A program made the translations under genes and the position numbers. A stretch of 64,000 nucleotides of DNA from [Clostridium] celerecrescens 18A. Lineage in GTDB: Bacteria > Bacillota > Clostridia > Lachnospirales > Lachnospiraceae. The notes below the pieces were generated by a model. That model had not been told where the DNA came from, did not search any database, and saw only the letters and a program-made list of their open reading frames with translations. The stretch is from positions 1,426,001-1,490,000 of the forward strand of contig NZ_PGET01000001.1 of the NCBI RefSeq assembly GCF_002797975.1, in the 5' to 3' direction. The stretch's first letter is position 1, and every line of letters starts with the position of its first letter. Positions 1 through 9,235 of the stretch are shown here, in pieces.

Positions 1-27
1 AAATGAGACTAGAGAGGAATTTTAAAT

Positions 28-513
28 ATGAAAACAGAAATAACAGTCGCTTATAATAATATTAGTGAAATTAAAGAATTGTTTTTAGAGTATACTCATA
101 TGTTGGTTGAAAATGACCCTGATTTTGCTGAATATTTAAAAATCCAAAATTACGATTCAGAACTTGATCATTTGTCGGATAAATACGCACGTCCAGATGG
201 TAGATTATATATAGCAAAAGTAGAAGATGAAGCAGTTGGCTGCATTGGTTTAAGAAAAATTGATGATGAGAACTGTGAAATGAAAAGACTATATGTTAAA
301 CCTGCATTCCGAGGACATAAAATTGCTAATAAGCTTGTGGAACTAATTATTAATGATGCGAAAGAAATCGGTTATAAAAGCATTCTGCTGGACACACTTC
401 CCTTTTTAGAGGGAGCGATACGTTTGTATAAAAAACTTGGATTTTTTGAAATTGATTCGTATAATAACAGTCCGATGGATAATTTAGTATATCTGAGATT
501 AGATTTGAATTAA
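28..513 (+). CDS. GNAT family N-acetyltransferase
   Basis: A 161-residue single-domain protein with the GNAT fold. The acetyl-CoA binding part is visible near residues 88-115 (RLYVKPAFRGHKIANKL, the R/Q-x-x-G-x-G/A motif in the form RGHKIA), followed by the usual strand and LYKKLGFFEID near the C-terminus. Such enzymes move an acetyl group from acetyl-CoA to an amine; the substrate cannot be read from sequence. The start has a purine-rich GAGAGG site about 10 bases upstream. The gene is clearly more AT-rich than the opp operon that follows, as is the whole first 1.9 kb. The family call is firm; the function is open. Confidence 0.85.
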   Translation: MKTEITVAYNNISEIKELFLEYTHMLVENDPDFAEYLKIQNYDSELDHLSDKYARPDGRLYIAKVEDEAVGCIGLRKIDDENCEMKRLYVKPAFRGHKIANKLVELIINDAKEIGYKSILLDTLPFLEGAIRLYKKLGFFEIDSYNNSPMDNLVYLRLDLN

Positions 514-552
514 TAAATCATCATCAAAGAAAAACCAGAGAGGAAGGATGTT

Positions 553-810
553 ATGGAATTTTATTTTAAGTCAAAAGGTGCAAAAACCCATCTTTACCGG
601 GAAAGTGGGTTTATCGATGAGGATTTGGGGGAGCTGACGGAAACATTTTCCGGTAAACTGAAGACTAAAAATTTACTGGGTGAAAACTTTGAGTTGGAAG
701 ATATTTCTGGCTTCTTTTCAAAAGGAAACAGGTATTCCATTAAGAGTTCGAAAGGATTAAATGGAATAATTGAGAAAAAGAGCTTCGGTGACAGGTATAT
801 TTTAAAATAA
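553..810 (+). CDS. hypothetical protein, 85 aa
   Basis: A small protein I do not recognise. It has no signal peptide or membrane segment, and is rich in Lys, Gly and Phe with alternating polar and hydrophobic residues, suggesting a small beta-rich fold. GAGAGGAAGG lies just upstream of the ATG, a good ribosome-binding site. It follows the acetyltransferase by 39 bases and is closed by a clear terminator, so the two probably share a transcript. Confidence 0.6.
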   Translation: MEFYFKSKGAKTHLYRESGFIDEDLGELTETFSGKLKTKNLLGENFELEDISGFFSKGNRYSIKSSKGLNGIIEKKSFGDRYILK

Positions 811-838
811 CGATGTTTTTATAGATATGCTGTAGATC

Positions 839-871
839 GGGCATTGGAGAATAATCCAGTGCCCTTTTTAA
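839..871 (+). terminator. rho-independent terminator after the 85-aa gene
   Basis: Ten-base stem (GGGCATTGGA with TCCAGTGCCC, one G-U pair), six-base loop, followed by TTTTTA. Confidence 0.8.
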
Positions 872-1443
872 TACTTTAAATGTAATAATAGAATCAGGCA
901 ATTGAAGGTGTCCGGTACCCGTCTATAAGCAGCAGTCAGGTAAAATTAAAAAAATAGAACATATGTTTGCATTTGTGGCATATCTGTGTTATAATATGCA
1001 TAAGGATTAAATAAAAAAGTATTCCGTTAATACAGCAATAATCTGGACTTGCGTCGCCGATTTAAGTGAAAGCATCAAAAGAAGGCTCTCGATGCATTCA
1101 TTGCAGTATAAATATTGGTTTTCTGCAAACGCTAAAAATCATAATAACCCAAAGTAATTAGTAAGAATATCTGCTGTTTTTGAAATACTTAATTGCACGA
1201 TCTGCTCCAAAGAAACGGTTTTTCTTCATCTTCATGATCAAAGAACTTTTCTACTGAAGCATGCCGCTCGCTAAATTAGCGCCACATGCTGATAATCAGA
1301 TATTTCTTTTAAAATAGTACCCTAAGATAAACTGGCATTTACTGATGCCAAAAAACAGAAAACATATAAATTGGAATATAGTTTTTCATTTTACCAATAG
1401 AAATAAACCGTCATACGAAAGGTCATTTATTTAAGGGAAACAG
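870..1443. other. AT-rich gap without a convincing gene
   Basis: Apart from the LexA-box promoter (956-995) I find no supported gene. An imperfect inverted repeat lies near 1259-1290 (GCATG...CATGC). A short minus-strand reading frame of about 25 codons, rich in Lys, Arg and Phe, lies around 1160-1235. This looks like a decayed locus rather than active coding sequence. Confidence 0.4.
956..995 (+). promoter_or_regulatory. LexA (SOS) box overlapping a sigma-A promoter
   Basis: AGAACATATGTTTG at 956-969 fits the Gram-positive SOS box (GAAC-N4-GTTC) with one mismatch in the last half-site base. It covers a possible -35 element TTTGCA (966-971), followed after 18 bases by a perfect TATAAT (990-995). 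This is the normal architecture of LexA-repressed genes in Firmicutes. No intact gene starts directly downstream; the next good start is 560 bases away. Confidence 0.6.
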
Positions 1444-1554
1444 ATGCCGCATTATCCAATAACAGATAGAGGTTCTTTAGAAAATCACGATGAGGTGGTT
1501 TTAATTTTTAACCATGAAACGAACACTTGTTCTAATGCGAAAGGAGAATCGCGT

Positions 1555-1809
1555 ATGATGATCACAAAAAATAACTTAAATGAAATATTATTTGAAAACC
1601 AGGATGCAAGGCTGTTAATTGAACGGGTGGTTTCCTCTACGCAAGCGACTCTATATTATTACCATGACGATGAGATCACCGTTGAGAAGGCATTGGAGAT
1701 ATATAACCGTGCAATGAGGGCGGAAGAGAAAGATGCCTTCTCCTGCGTAACATTCCTGGATTTTTCCAGGGAAAAAAACAAATTGCAGTATTCTGGAAAT
1801 CCTTGCTAA
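1555..1809 (+). CDS. hypothetical protein, 84 aa
   Basis: The reading frame is open from 1444, but ATG 1555 has an AAAGGAG site eight bases upstream, so I place the start there (84 residues). Upstream residues would come from a start at 1444 with a poorer site. The protein is acidic, has no signal peptide, and contains YYYHDDEITVEKALEIYNRA in its middle. I do not recognise the family. It lies between the orphan LexA promoter and the opp promoter, but 560 bases is a long way for that promoter to serve it. Confidence 0.5.
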   Translation: MMITKNNLNEILFENQDARLLIERVVSSTQATLYYYHDDEITVEKALEIYNRAMRAEEKDAFSCVTFLDFSREKNKLQYSGNPC

Positions 1810-1884
1810 AATGGCATTTTGGATATAGATTAATTTTAATAAATAATTAAAACAATTCAGAATCGGATGAAATAATAAAAAATA

Positions 1885-1913
1885 TTGACATAAATAATAA
1901 AATTATGTATAAT
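1885..1913 (+). promoter_or_regulatory. sigma-A promoter of oppA
   Basis: TTGACA (1885-1890), a 17-base spacer and TATAAT (1908-1913): a full consensus promoter about 75 bases before oppA. Confidence 0.85.
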
Positions 1914-1988
1914 TCAAATAATTTCATAGGCGAAATGCCGATGAATTAAGACGAAACAAGAAAAACAATATCAAAAGGAGAGGGAAAA

Positions 1989-3665
1989 ATGAAAAAAAGA
2001 GTATTAGCTTTAGGCACTGTAGCCTGTCTTGTTATTGGAACCCTGTCAGGTTGTGGCTTTACCGGGTCAACCAGCAGCCCCACCACTGGAGGAGCTTCCC
2101 AAAGTGTGGAATCTAGTGAAGCCGCTTCTGACAAAAAGGAGGCTCCGGCAGCCGGCGATCAGGTGCTTAGCGTATATGCAAATGCTGAGATCAAAACTCT
2201 GGTACAATGGGCGGCTTCTGACAATCAGTCATCAAAGGTGAACAATAATGCATTTGAAGGTCTGCTTCGCCTGGATGAAAATCATGATGCGCAGCCTGCA
2301 CTTGCGGAAAGCTATGATGTTTCCGATGATAAACTTACATACACCTTTCATTTGAGAGACGGCCTGCAATGGAGTGATGGAACTCCTTTGACAGCAAATG
2401 ATTTTGTATTTGCCTGGTTAAAGCAGATGAGTGCGGAAGCCACCAATGGCTACAGCTTCATTATGACTGACTATATTGTTAACGGTGCTGAGTATAACGA
2501 AGGCAAAGCCAGTGCAGAAGATGTGGGAGTAAAGGCCCTTGATGAAAAGACCTTCCAGGTGATTTTAAAAGCACCTACCCCTTATTTCTCCCGGTTAACT
2601 GTTCTTTGCCAGTTCTTCCCGTTAAATGAAGCATACGTCACCTCAAAAGGCGACCAGTATGGTTTAAGCGCAGAGAATATGATTTACTGCGGCCCATATG
2701 TTATTACCAGCTATGATCCGGCGGTAGGGGCTACCTTGAAAAAGAATGATAAGTACTGGGATGCAGCAAATGTGAAGGTTGAAAATGCTCAGGTAAGGGT
2801 AATGAAAGATGCTTCTGCAGCCCTTAATGCTTATCTGGCCGATGAACTGAGCCAGGTGGCTCTTGATTCTGCCAACGTAGCCGCTTATCAGAATAATCCG
2901 GAATTCAGTTCTAAGAGTGAGTTCAGAACCGAGTATCTGCAGTTCTCTTTGAGCAATCCGGTTATGGCAAACAAAAATATCCGCAGAGCTGTTTCCATGG
3001 CCATTGACCGTGAGACCTTAGTGAAGGCAATTCTTGCTGATGGCTCTGCTCCAAGTGCCGGTCTGATTGCGGAAGGCATGTATGGAAACGAAAGCAAAAG
3101 CTTCCGTGATTTAAACGGAAATATTTGTCAATTTGATGCGGAACAGGCTAAGAAATACTGGGAAGAGGGCTGTAAGGAATTGGGACAGACACCAACTCTT
3201 ACTTTGCTGGTAAGAGATGATTCTGTAACAAAGGCGGTTGCAACCTACATACAGAGCGAATTAAATAAGAATTTAGGCATTGATATCGTGATTGATACAA
3301 AGACGGTTCAGGCAAGAAATGAATTAATGGATAACGATAATTACATGTTTGCATCTACCGCATGGGGCGCAGATTATGATGATGCCATGACATACCTTGA
3401 TTTATGGACCAACGGCACTCCATACCGTGGCTCCTATCAAAATGAACAATATAATAAACTGATTAACGACGCAAGAGTTGAAACCGATGACGCCAAGCGT
3501 CTGGATATGCTGCTGCAGGCGGAGAATCTTCTGATCGATGAGGATGTGATTGTTGCACCTTTGTACCATAGAGGTTCTGCAACCCTTACAAAATCCAATG
3601 TGAAAGGACTGGTCAATCATCCTTTCGGGCCAGATGTGGAATTTAAATACGCTTATTTTGAGTAA
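1989..3665 (+). CDS. oppA: oligopeptide ABC transporter, substrate-binding lipoprotein
   Basis: A 558-residue family 5 extracellular solute-binding protein. The N-terminus is a lipoprotein signal (MKKR, hydrophobic stretch, lipobox LSGC at residues 19-22), followed by a Ser/Thr/Gly/Ala-rich linker and then the two-lobed binding fold (motifs such as YTFHLRDGLQWSDGTPLTANDFVFAW near residues 117-142). It captures peptides outside the membrane and hands them to OppBC. AAAGGAG lies nine bases before the ATG. It has its own consensus promoter and a terminator behind it, so it should be made in excess over the membrane parts. Peptide specificity cannot be told; nickel or other small-molecule binders belong to the same family. 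Confidence 0.92.
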   Translation: MKKRVLALGTVACLVIGTLSGCGFTGSTSSPTTGGASQSVESSEAASDKKEAPAAGDQVLSVYANAEIKTLVQWAASDNQSSKVNNNAFEGLLRLDENHDAQPALAESYDVSDDKLTYTFHLRDGLQWSDGTPLTANDFVFAWLKQMSAEATNGYSFIMTDYIVNGAEYNEGKASAEDVGVKALDEKTFQVILKAPTPYFSRLTVLCQFFPLNEAYVTSKGDQYGLSAENMIYCGPYVITSYDPAVGATLKKNDKYWDAANVKVENAQVRVMKDASAALNAYLADELSQVALDSANVAAYQNNPEFSSKSEFRTEYLQFSLSNPVMANKNIRRAVSMAIDRETLVKAILADGSAPSAGLIAEGMYGNESKSFRDLNGNICQFDAEQAKKYWEEGCKELGQTPTLTLLVRDDSVTKAVATYIQSELNKNLGIDIVIDTKTVQARNELMDNDNYMFASTAWGADYDDAMTYLDLWTNGTPYRGSYQNEQYNKLINDARVETDDAKRLDMLLQAENLLIDEDVIVAPLYHRGSATLTKSNVKGLVNHPFGPDVEFKYAYFE

Positions 3666-3714
3666 GATGCAGCGGACAGGGATTTGACCTGACCAACGGA
3701 ATGCGGAAAATGAG

Positions 3715-3763
3715 AAGAGCCGTTCTTCCCTTTTTAGTACTGGAAAAGGGCGGCTCTTTTTAA
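3715..3763 (+). terminator. terminator between oppA and oppB
   Basis: AAGAGCCG pairs with CGGCTCTT, extended by TTCCCTTTTT/GGAAAAGGG, then a T run. It sits inside the operon and is best read as a partial terminator that sets OppA above OppBCDF. Confidence 0.8.
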
Positions 3764-3800
3764 AATCTCATGAGAATATGAATGCAAAGGAGGACACAGC

Positions 3801-4739
3801 ATGATAAAATATATCTGCAAGCGACTGATATATCTGGCGCTGACATTATGGGTCATTGTAACAGCTACTTTTTTTCTGATGAAAAAGCTGCCAGGATCTC
3901 CTTTTGATGCGGAGCGCTTTAATATGATGTCTATTCAGCAGCAGCAGGCCATTTTAGAGCAGTATGGGCTGAATGAGTCCGTGCCCCGGCAATACCTAAA
4001 GTATATGGGAAATATCCTGCATGGAGATTTCGGAACATCCTTTACCTATACTGGACAGAAGGTATCTACCGTAATCGGAGGAAGGATCGGCCCCTCAGCT
4101 TTGATTGGCCTTCAGGCAGTGCTGATCGGTCTGGCTGTTGGCCTGACATTGGGAATTATCGCGGCGTGGAGACATAACAGCGGAATTGACTATTTCACTA
4201 TGATTGTAGCTGTTCTTGGAGTTTCTGTACCTAATTTTGTAGCTGCGGCTCTTTTGCAGTATTATGTGGCCTTAAAATGGGGAATCCTGCCCGTTGGTTT
4301 TTGGACAGACTGGAAATGTTCGGTTCTGCCGTCCATTGCCTTATCATTTTCTGCGACTGCCATGATCGCCCGGTTTATCCGGACTGAGATGCTGGAGGTG
4401 TTGGAGCAGGATTACATTGTCACTGCCAAAGCCAAGGGTCTTAGTCCAATGAAGGTACTCATGCGCCATGCGGTAAGAAATTCGATCATCCCTGTGGTGA
4501 CGATTCTGGGACCCATTGTTGTAAATCTTCTGACAGGCTCCCTTGCTGTTGAGAATATTTATACCATCCCTGGAATTGGCAGCTTATTTGTAGACAGTAT
4601 AAAGGCTAATGACTATTCCACGATCATGGGAATCACGATTTTTTACAGCGCTTTCTATATTTTTGTAGTGCTGATCGTTGATATCGCTTATTCCCTCATC
4701 GATCCCAGGATTCGTCTGGCAGCCGGTAAGGAGGGGTAA
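3801..4739 (+). CDS. oppB: oligopeptide ABC transporter, permease OppB
   Basis: A 312-residue BPD_transp_1 permease. It has an N-terminal transmembrane helix (residues about 9-28), the DppB/OppB N-terminal region, then five further helices. The EAA loop that docks the ATPases is visible near residues 203-215 (DYIVTAKAKGLSP). AAAGGAGG lies seven bases before the ATG. It is followed two bases later by oppC, so the two are translationally close. Together with OppC it forms the membrane channel. Confidence 0.93.
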   Translation: MIKYICKRLIYLALTLWVIVTATFFLMKKLPGSPFDAERFNMMSIQQQQAILEQYGLNESVPRQYLKYMGNILHGDFGTSFTYTGQKVSTVIGGRIGPSALIGLQAVLIGLAVGLTLGIIAAWRHNSGIDYFTMIVAVLGVSVPNFVAAALLQYYVALKWGILPVGFWTDWKCSVLPSIALSFSATAMIARFIRTEMLEVLEQDYIVTAKAKGLSPMKVLMRHAVRNSIIPVVTILGPIVVNLLTGSLAVENIYTIPGIGSLFVDSIKANDYSTIMGITIFYSAFYIFVVLIVDIAYSLIDPRIRLAAGKEG

Positions 4740-4741
4740 GC

Positions 4742-5647
4742 ATGGATGAATTATTTGTAAAGGCATATGTGGATGAATCGGAGAAAGAACATATTGCCCG
4801 ACCCAATTTAACAGCCCTTCAGGATGGCTGGCTTCGTTTGAAAAAAAATAAGGCGGCAGTTGTTTGCCTGTTTACATTGATTGCTATCGGGCTTCTGGCA
4901 ATACTGGCACCTGAGTTTTCAAGATATTCTTATAAAGAAACGAATTATGACATCATTTATCAGATTCCCTCTATGAAACATCTCTTCGGAACGGATCAGT
5001 TCGGCCGTGATCTTTGGGTCAGGACGTGGATGGGAACCCGTATTTCCCTTCTTATTGCCTTTGTGGCAGCTCTTTTGGATTTAACATTGGGAGTGACCTA
5101 TGGAGCGGTTTCCGCATTGGCCGGCGGGAGAGTGGATGCCGTTATGCAGCGTATCATTGAAGTGCTGGTGGGAATCCCCCATCTGATCATCGTCATCCTT
5201 TTGATGATGGTTATGCCGGCAGGTATCTGGACGATTGTAGTAGCTCTTTCCATTACCGGCTGGGTGAATATGGCACGTTTGGTCCGCGGATCCATATTAA
5301 AGCTTAAGAATCAGGAGTTTGTGCTGGCAGCCAGAGTGCTGGGAACCAGTACTGTCGGAATCATATGGAAACATCTGATCCCCAATACGGTAGGAGTCAT
5401 TGTCATCAATGCCATGTTTACCATTCCTTCTGCCATATTTACGGAGGCATTTTTAAGCTTTATCGGCATTGGCATGCAGGAACCAAAAGCATCATTGGGA
5501 GTTTTGATCAACAACGGATACCAGGTGCTTCGCAATTTCCCCCATGTATTGATTTTTCCGGCAATCGTGATCGTCCTGATTATGGTATGCTTCAGCATTC
5601 TTGGAGACGGCTTGCGGGATGCTCTGGATCCAAGGATGAGAAAGTAG
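4742..5647 (+). CDS. oppC: oligopeptide ABC transporter, permease OppC
   Basis: A 301-residue permease, partner of OppB. A cytoplasmic N-terminus (OppC_N type, with LKKNKAAVVCLF at the first helix) is followed by a long loop containing HLFGTDQFGRDLW, the DppC/OppC hallmark, and a BPD_transp_1 domain. The EAA loop is near residues 190-205 (NQEFVLAARVLGTS). The start lies two bases after oppB; oppD follows ten bases after the stop. Confidence 0.93.
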   Translation: MDELFVKAYVDESEKEHIARPNLTALQDGWLRLKKNKAAVVCLFTLIAIGLLAILAPEFSRYSYKETNYDIIYQIPSMKHLFGTDQFGRDLWVRTWMGTRISLLIAFVAALLDLTLGVTYGAVSALAGGRVDAVMQRIIEVLVGIPHLIIVILLMMVMPAGIWTIVVALSITGWVNMARLVRGSILKLKNQEFVLAARVLGTSTVGIIWKHLIPNTVGVIVINAMFTIPSAIFTEAFLSFIGIGMQEPKASLGVLINNGYQVLRNFPHVLIFPAIVIVLIMVCFSILGDGLRDALDPRMRK

Positions 5648-5657
5648 GTGAGACGTC

Positions 5658-6647
5658 ATGAGCAGATTATTGGAAGTTAATCAGTTGCAGGTACATATAA
5701 AGACACAGCATGGAGTAGTCCAGGCGGTGCGGGGGATAAGCTTTTATCTTGATAAGCAGGAGACTTTAGCAATCGTGGGAGAGTCCGGCTCCGGCAAAAC
5801 CATTTCCGTGAAAAGCATTATGGGCCTGCTTCCGAAGAATGGTAAGATCGTGGGAGGCAGTATTCTCCTGGAAGGTAAAGATCTTTCTAAATACAGCGAG
5901 CGGCAGATGCAGACGGTACGGGGATCGGATATTTCCATGATATTTCAGGATCCCATGACCTCTTTAAACCCTACTATGACTATAGGAAAGCAGATTGTGG
6001 AGGTATTAAAAGAGCATCGGAAGGATATGACTAAAGTTCAGATGAAGAACCGGGCTCTTGAGCTGATTTCTCTGGTTGGAATTTCTAACCCAGAGACAAG
6101 GTTTGACCAGTACCCTCACCAGCTTTCCGGTGGTATGAGGCAACGAGTTGTGATCGCAGTGGCATTGTCCTGTGATCCAAAGATATTGATCGCAGATGAA
6201 CCCACTACGGCTTTGGACGTAACCATACAGGCACAGATTCTGGATTTGATGAAGGATTTGCAGAAGAAAATTAAAACCTCTATTATTATTATTACCCATA
6301 ATCTGGGAGTTGTGGCGAATATTGCGGACCGGGTTGCCGTTATGTACGGAGGCCAGCTGGTGGAAAGCGCTGATGTGCGTGAGCTGTTTTACCAGACGGA
6401 ACATCCTTATACGAAGGGACTTTTGGCTTCCATACCAAAGGCTTCCCATAAAGGAGGCGAGCTGACGGCCATTCATGGGACTCCGCCGGATCTGATGGAT
6501 CCGCCAAAAGGCTGCCCATTTGCAGCAAGATGCACAAAAACCATGGAGGTCTGCAGACAGTATCCTCCCCAGGATATGCTTTGCGGCGAGAGCCACCATG
6601 CGCGCTGCTGGCTTCTTGATGAGCGGGCAAAGGCTTTCAGGGAATAG
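5658..6647 (+). CDS. oppD: oligopeptide ABC transporter, ATPase OppD
   Basis: A 329-residue ATPase. Walker A is GESGSGKT (41-48), the signature is LSGGMRQRV, Walker B is ILIADEPTTALD, and the H-loop is IIITHNLGVV. The C-terminal oligopeptide/dipeptide extension carries the cluster CPFAARCTKTMEVC plus a later Cys, which in this subfamily can hold an iron-sulfur cluster. Paired with OppF it powers peptide import. It is spaced 10 and 12 bases from its neighbours. Confidence 0.94.
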   Translation: MSRLLEVNQLQVHIKTQHGVVQAVRGISFYLDKQETLAIVGESGSGKTISVKSIMGLLPKNGKIVGGSILLEGKDLSKYSERQMQTVRGSDISMIFQDPMTSLNPTMTIGKQIVEVLKEHRKDMTKVQMKNRALELISLVGISNPETRFDQYPHQLSGGMRQRVVIAVALSCDPKILIADEPTTALDVTIQAQILDLMKDLQKKIKTSIIIITHNLGVVANIADRVAVMYGGQLVESADVRELFYQTEHPYTKGLLASIPKASHKGGELTAIHGTPPDLMDPPKGCPFAARCTKTMEVCRQYPPQDMLCGESHHARCWLLDERAKAFRE

Positions 6648-6659
6648 GAGGAAATCATA

Positions 6660-7628
6660 ATGTCGGCAGAAAAGAAACCATTATTAGAAGTAAAGCATTT
6701 GAAAAAATATTTCCAGGTGGGGAAAAATCAGATATTGAAAGCAGTGGATGATGTCAGTCTGGATATATATAAGGGAGAAACCCTTGGTCTGGTGGGAGAA
6801 AGCGGCTGCGGGAAATCAACCTTTGGCCGGACTGTAATCCAGCTTTATGAGCCAACGGATGGCCGGGTCGTATATGACGGACAGGAAATTAACGGCAGCT
6901 TGGCGGCGGCGGAGCGCCATAGCTTTACAAGAAAGATGCAGATGATTTTTCAAGATCCTTACGCGTGTCTTAATCCGCGTATGAAGGTCATAGATATTGT
7001 TGCAGAAGGAATTGATGCTCATGGAATCTTGAGCGGAGAGGAACGGAGAATAAAGGTACTTGAGCTTCTGGAAACGGTAGGGCTTTCCGAAGAACATGCA
7101 AACCGCTTTCCTCACGAATTCTCCGGCGGACAGCGTCAGCGGGTGGGGATTGCCCGGGCATTGGCTGTGGATCCGGAGTTTGTGATCTGTGATGAACCCA
7201 TTTCCGCACTGGATGTTTCCATTCAGGCACAGGTGATCAACTTATTGAAAGAGCTGCAGGAGAAGAGGGGGCTTACCTATCTGTTCATCGCTCATGATCT
7301 TTCTATGGTTAAGCACATCAGTGACCGGATCGGCGTTATGTACCTGGGGGCCATGGTGGAACTGACAGACAGTGAGAGCCTGTTTGAGACTCCGCTCCAT
7401 CCCTATACCCAGGCATTGCTTTCCGCAATTCCTATCCCTGATCCTGATGTGGAAAAGAGCCGCAGCCGGATCATGCTGGAGGGAAGCCTGCCAAATCCTG
7501 TTAATTTGAAGGAAGGCTGCCGGTTTGCTTCCCGCTGCCCTTATGCTGAGCAGCTGTGCCGGGAAAAGACACCGGAAATGAAAGAAGTCAGGCCAGGGCA
7601 TTTTGCAGCCTGCCATAAGGCAATGTAG
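6660..7628 (+). CDS. oppF: oligopeptide ABC transporter, ATPase OppF
   Basis: A 322-residue ATPase, second of the pair. Walker A is GESGCGKST (46-54), the signature [15 protein letters not shown], Walker [13 protein letters not shown], and the H-loop [10 protein letters not shown]. The C-terminal extension again has the Cys pattern [21 protein letters not shown] lies before the ATG. It ends the transporter proper; cutC follows after 38 bases without a terminator. Confidence 0.94.
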   Translation: MSAEKKPLLEVKHLKKYFQVGKNQILKAVDDVSLDIYKGETLGLVGESGCGKSTFGRTVIQLYEPTDGRVVYDGQEINGSLAAAERHSFTRKMQMIFQDPYACLNPRMKVIDIVAEGIDAHGILSGEERRIKVLELLETVGLSEEHANRFPHEFSGGQRQRVGIARALAVDPEFVICDEPISALDVSIQAQVINLLKELQEKRGLTYLFIAHDLSMVKHISDRIGVMYLGAMVELTDSESLFETPLHPYTQALLSAIPIPDPDVEKSRSRIMLEGSLPNPVNLKEGCRFASRCPYAEQLCREKTPEMKEVRPGHFAACHKAM

Positions 7629-7666
7629 GATGCCGGCAACAAAATATAGATGGTTAGGAGAAAATA

Positions 7667-8434
7667 ATGAAAGACTATATCTTGGAGGTCTGTGTGGATT
7701 CTGTGGAATCCGCTAAAGCAGCGGTACAGGGAGGAGCCGACAGGCTGGAGCTCTGTGCAAATCTGGTGATTGGGGGAACTACCCCTGGCGTTAGTCAGTT
7801 TAATCAGATCCGCAAAGCCTGTGATGTTCCAATCAACGTTCTGATACGGCCCCGGTATGGAGATTTTCTGTATACAGATCATGAATTTCAGATGATCTCA
7901 GAGGATGCGCAGATGTATCGGAATCTTGGTGCGGATGGGATTGTCGTGGGATTTTTAAAACCGGATGGGGATCTTGACATGGAACGGCTGAAAGTGCTCA
8001 GAGAAAAGGCGGGAACGGGAAACATGACCCTGCACAGAGCCTTTGATGTATGCCGGGATCCTTACAGGAGCCTGAAAGAGGCCATAGAGGCAGGGGTGGA
8101 TACCATACTGACCTCCGGACAGCAGAACACCTGCATGGAAGGAAAAATACTTTTAGGGGAGCTGATGGAGCAGGCGGCTGGCCAGATCGACATTTTGGTA
8201 GGCAGCGGAGTCAATGTAGATGCCATTGCCTGCCTGATGGATGAGATAAATGCACGTTGTTTTCATATGTCTGGAAAGACAATCGTGGACAGCGGTATGA
8301 TCTACCGGAAGGAAAATGTAAATATGGGAATACCGGGAATCGGGGAGTATGATATTTTCCGCACAGAAGAGGAACAGATTCGCCGGGCAAAAAGGCTGAT
8401 GGAGGAGAAAGCATGTTTACGGAAGAACGTTTAG
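7667..8434 (+). CDS. cutC: CutC family protein
   Basis: A 255-residue TIM-barrel protein of the CutC family (EVCVDSVESAKAAVQGGADRLELC at the N-terminus, VLIRPRYGDFLY, then HRAFDVCRDP and ILTSGQ). CutC was named for copper tolerance in E. coli, but its biochemical role is not settled. GGAGAA lies before the ATG. It lies in line with oppABCDF and overlaps the DeoR gene by 22 bases, so it is probably co-transcribed and coupled with that regulator. The context argues for a metabolic role more than for copper handling; this is inference. Confidence 0.85.
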   Translation: MKDYILEVCVDSVESAKAAVQGGADRLELCANLVIGGTTPGVSQFNQIRKACDVPINVLIRPRYGDFLYTDHEFQMISEDAQMYRNLGADGIVVGFLKPDGDLDMERLKVLREKAGTGNMTLHRAFDVCRDPYRSLKEAIEAGVDTILTSGQQNTCMEGKILLGELMEQAAGQIDILVGSGVNVDAIACLMDEINARCFHMSGKTIVDSGMIYRKENVNMGIPGIGEYDIFRTEEEQIRRAKRLMEEKACLRKNV

Positions 8435-9174
8435 ACAGGATTTTACAACTCCTTCACGATCAGGGTATGGTGAAAGTAAAGGATTTAAGCGCCCTTTTTC
8501 AAGTGACAGAAGACTGTATACGCAAGGACTTAAAAAACCTGGAGAATGCCGGAAAGTTGAAACGTACCTATGGCGGAGCCTTATTATCCCAGGATTATCC
8601 TCTGAAACGGGATGTGATTGACCGGAGAGATACAAATATTGAAAAAAAGAACTTAATTGCTCAGAAGGCTTTTGAACTGATCAGAAGCAATGAAACCATA
8701 TTTCTGGATATTTCCACCACGAATATCATGGTAGCGGAACGGCTTGCCAAATCCCACAAACGGTTGACCGTGGTGACGAACATGATCGATATTATGCAGA
8801 CACTGGCAGTAAATCCGGATATCACCTCCATTGGAACCGGAGGAATCATGTACCGCACGGTAAACGGCTTTATGGGAGCAGCTGCCATTGAGATCATCAA
8901 ACAGTACAGCTTTGACAGGGCCTTCATCGGGACCTGCGGCCTGGACCTTACGGATAATTCCATTACCACCTTAGGAGTGGAGGACGGTCTGACAAAAAAG
9001 GCGGCCATTGCCAGCAGCAGGCACAAATATCTAGTAATGGAAAAGGATAAGTTCTACTTCAATGATTCCTATAAATTTGCTCATTTTGATGACATAGACG
9101 GAATTATCACGGACTCCATGCCTGATGAGGCCACAGCCAGAAAGCTATACTCTGCAGGAGTTACCATTCAGTAA
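8413..9174 (+). CDS. DeoR/GlpR family transcriptional regulator
   Basis: A 253-residue repressor-type regulator. The N-terminal DeoR helix-turn-helix (residues 1-57) ends in the family hallmark LKRTYGGALL, followed by a DeoRC sugar-phosphate sensing domain (residues about 75-235, with IGTGGIMYRTVNGFMG and FIGTCGLDL). The start codon lies inside cutC. Members usually answer to phosphorylated sugars. Being the last gene of the opp-cutC unit, it probably controls that operon or a distant sugar operon. Confidence 0.88.
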   Translation: MFTEERLDRILQLLHDQGMVKVKDLSALFQVTEDCIRKDLKNLENAGKLKRTYGGALLSQDYPLKRDVIDRRDTNIEKKNLIAQKAFELIRSNETIFLDISTTNIMVAERLAKSHKRLTVVTNMIDIMQTLAVNPDITSIGTGGIMYRTVNGFMGAAAIEIIKQYSFDRAFIGTCGLDLTDNSITTLGVEDGLTKKAAIASSRHKYLVMEKDKFYFNDSYKFAHFDDIDGIITDSMPDEATARKLYSAGVTIQ

Positions 9175-9235
9175 CTTTGACCGGACTGCCCGGGTCAGAA
9201 AATAATTAATTGATTTCGCAAAGGAGAATATAGTC

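Noticed and set aside
1259-1290. Transposon terminal repeat
   Set aside because: A single imperfect inverted repeat with no transposase remnant or target duplication.
6006-6599. Minus-strand 197-codon open frame inside oppD
   Set aside because: Antisense shadow of a conserved ATPase; no domain, no start signal.
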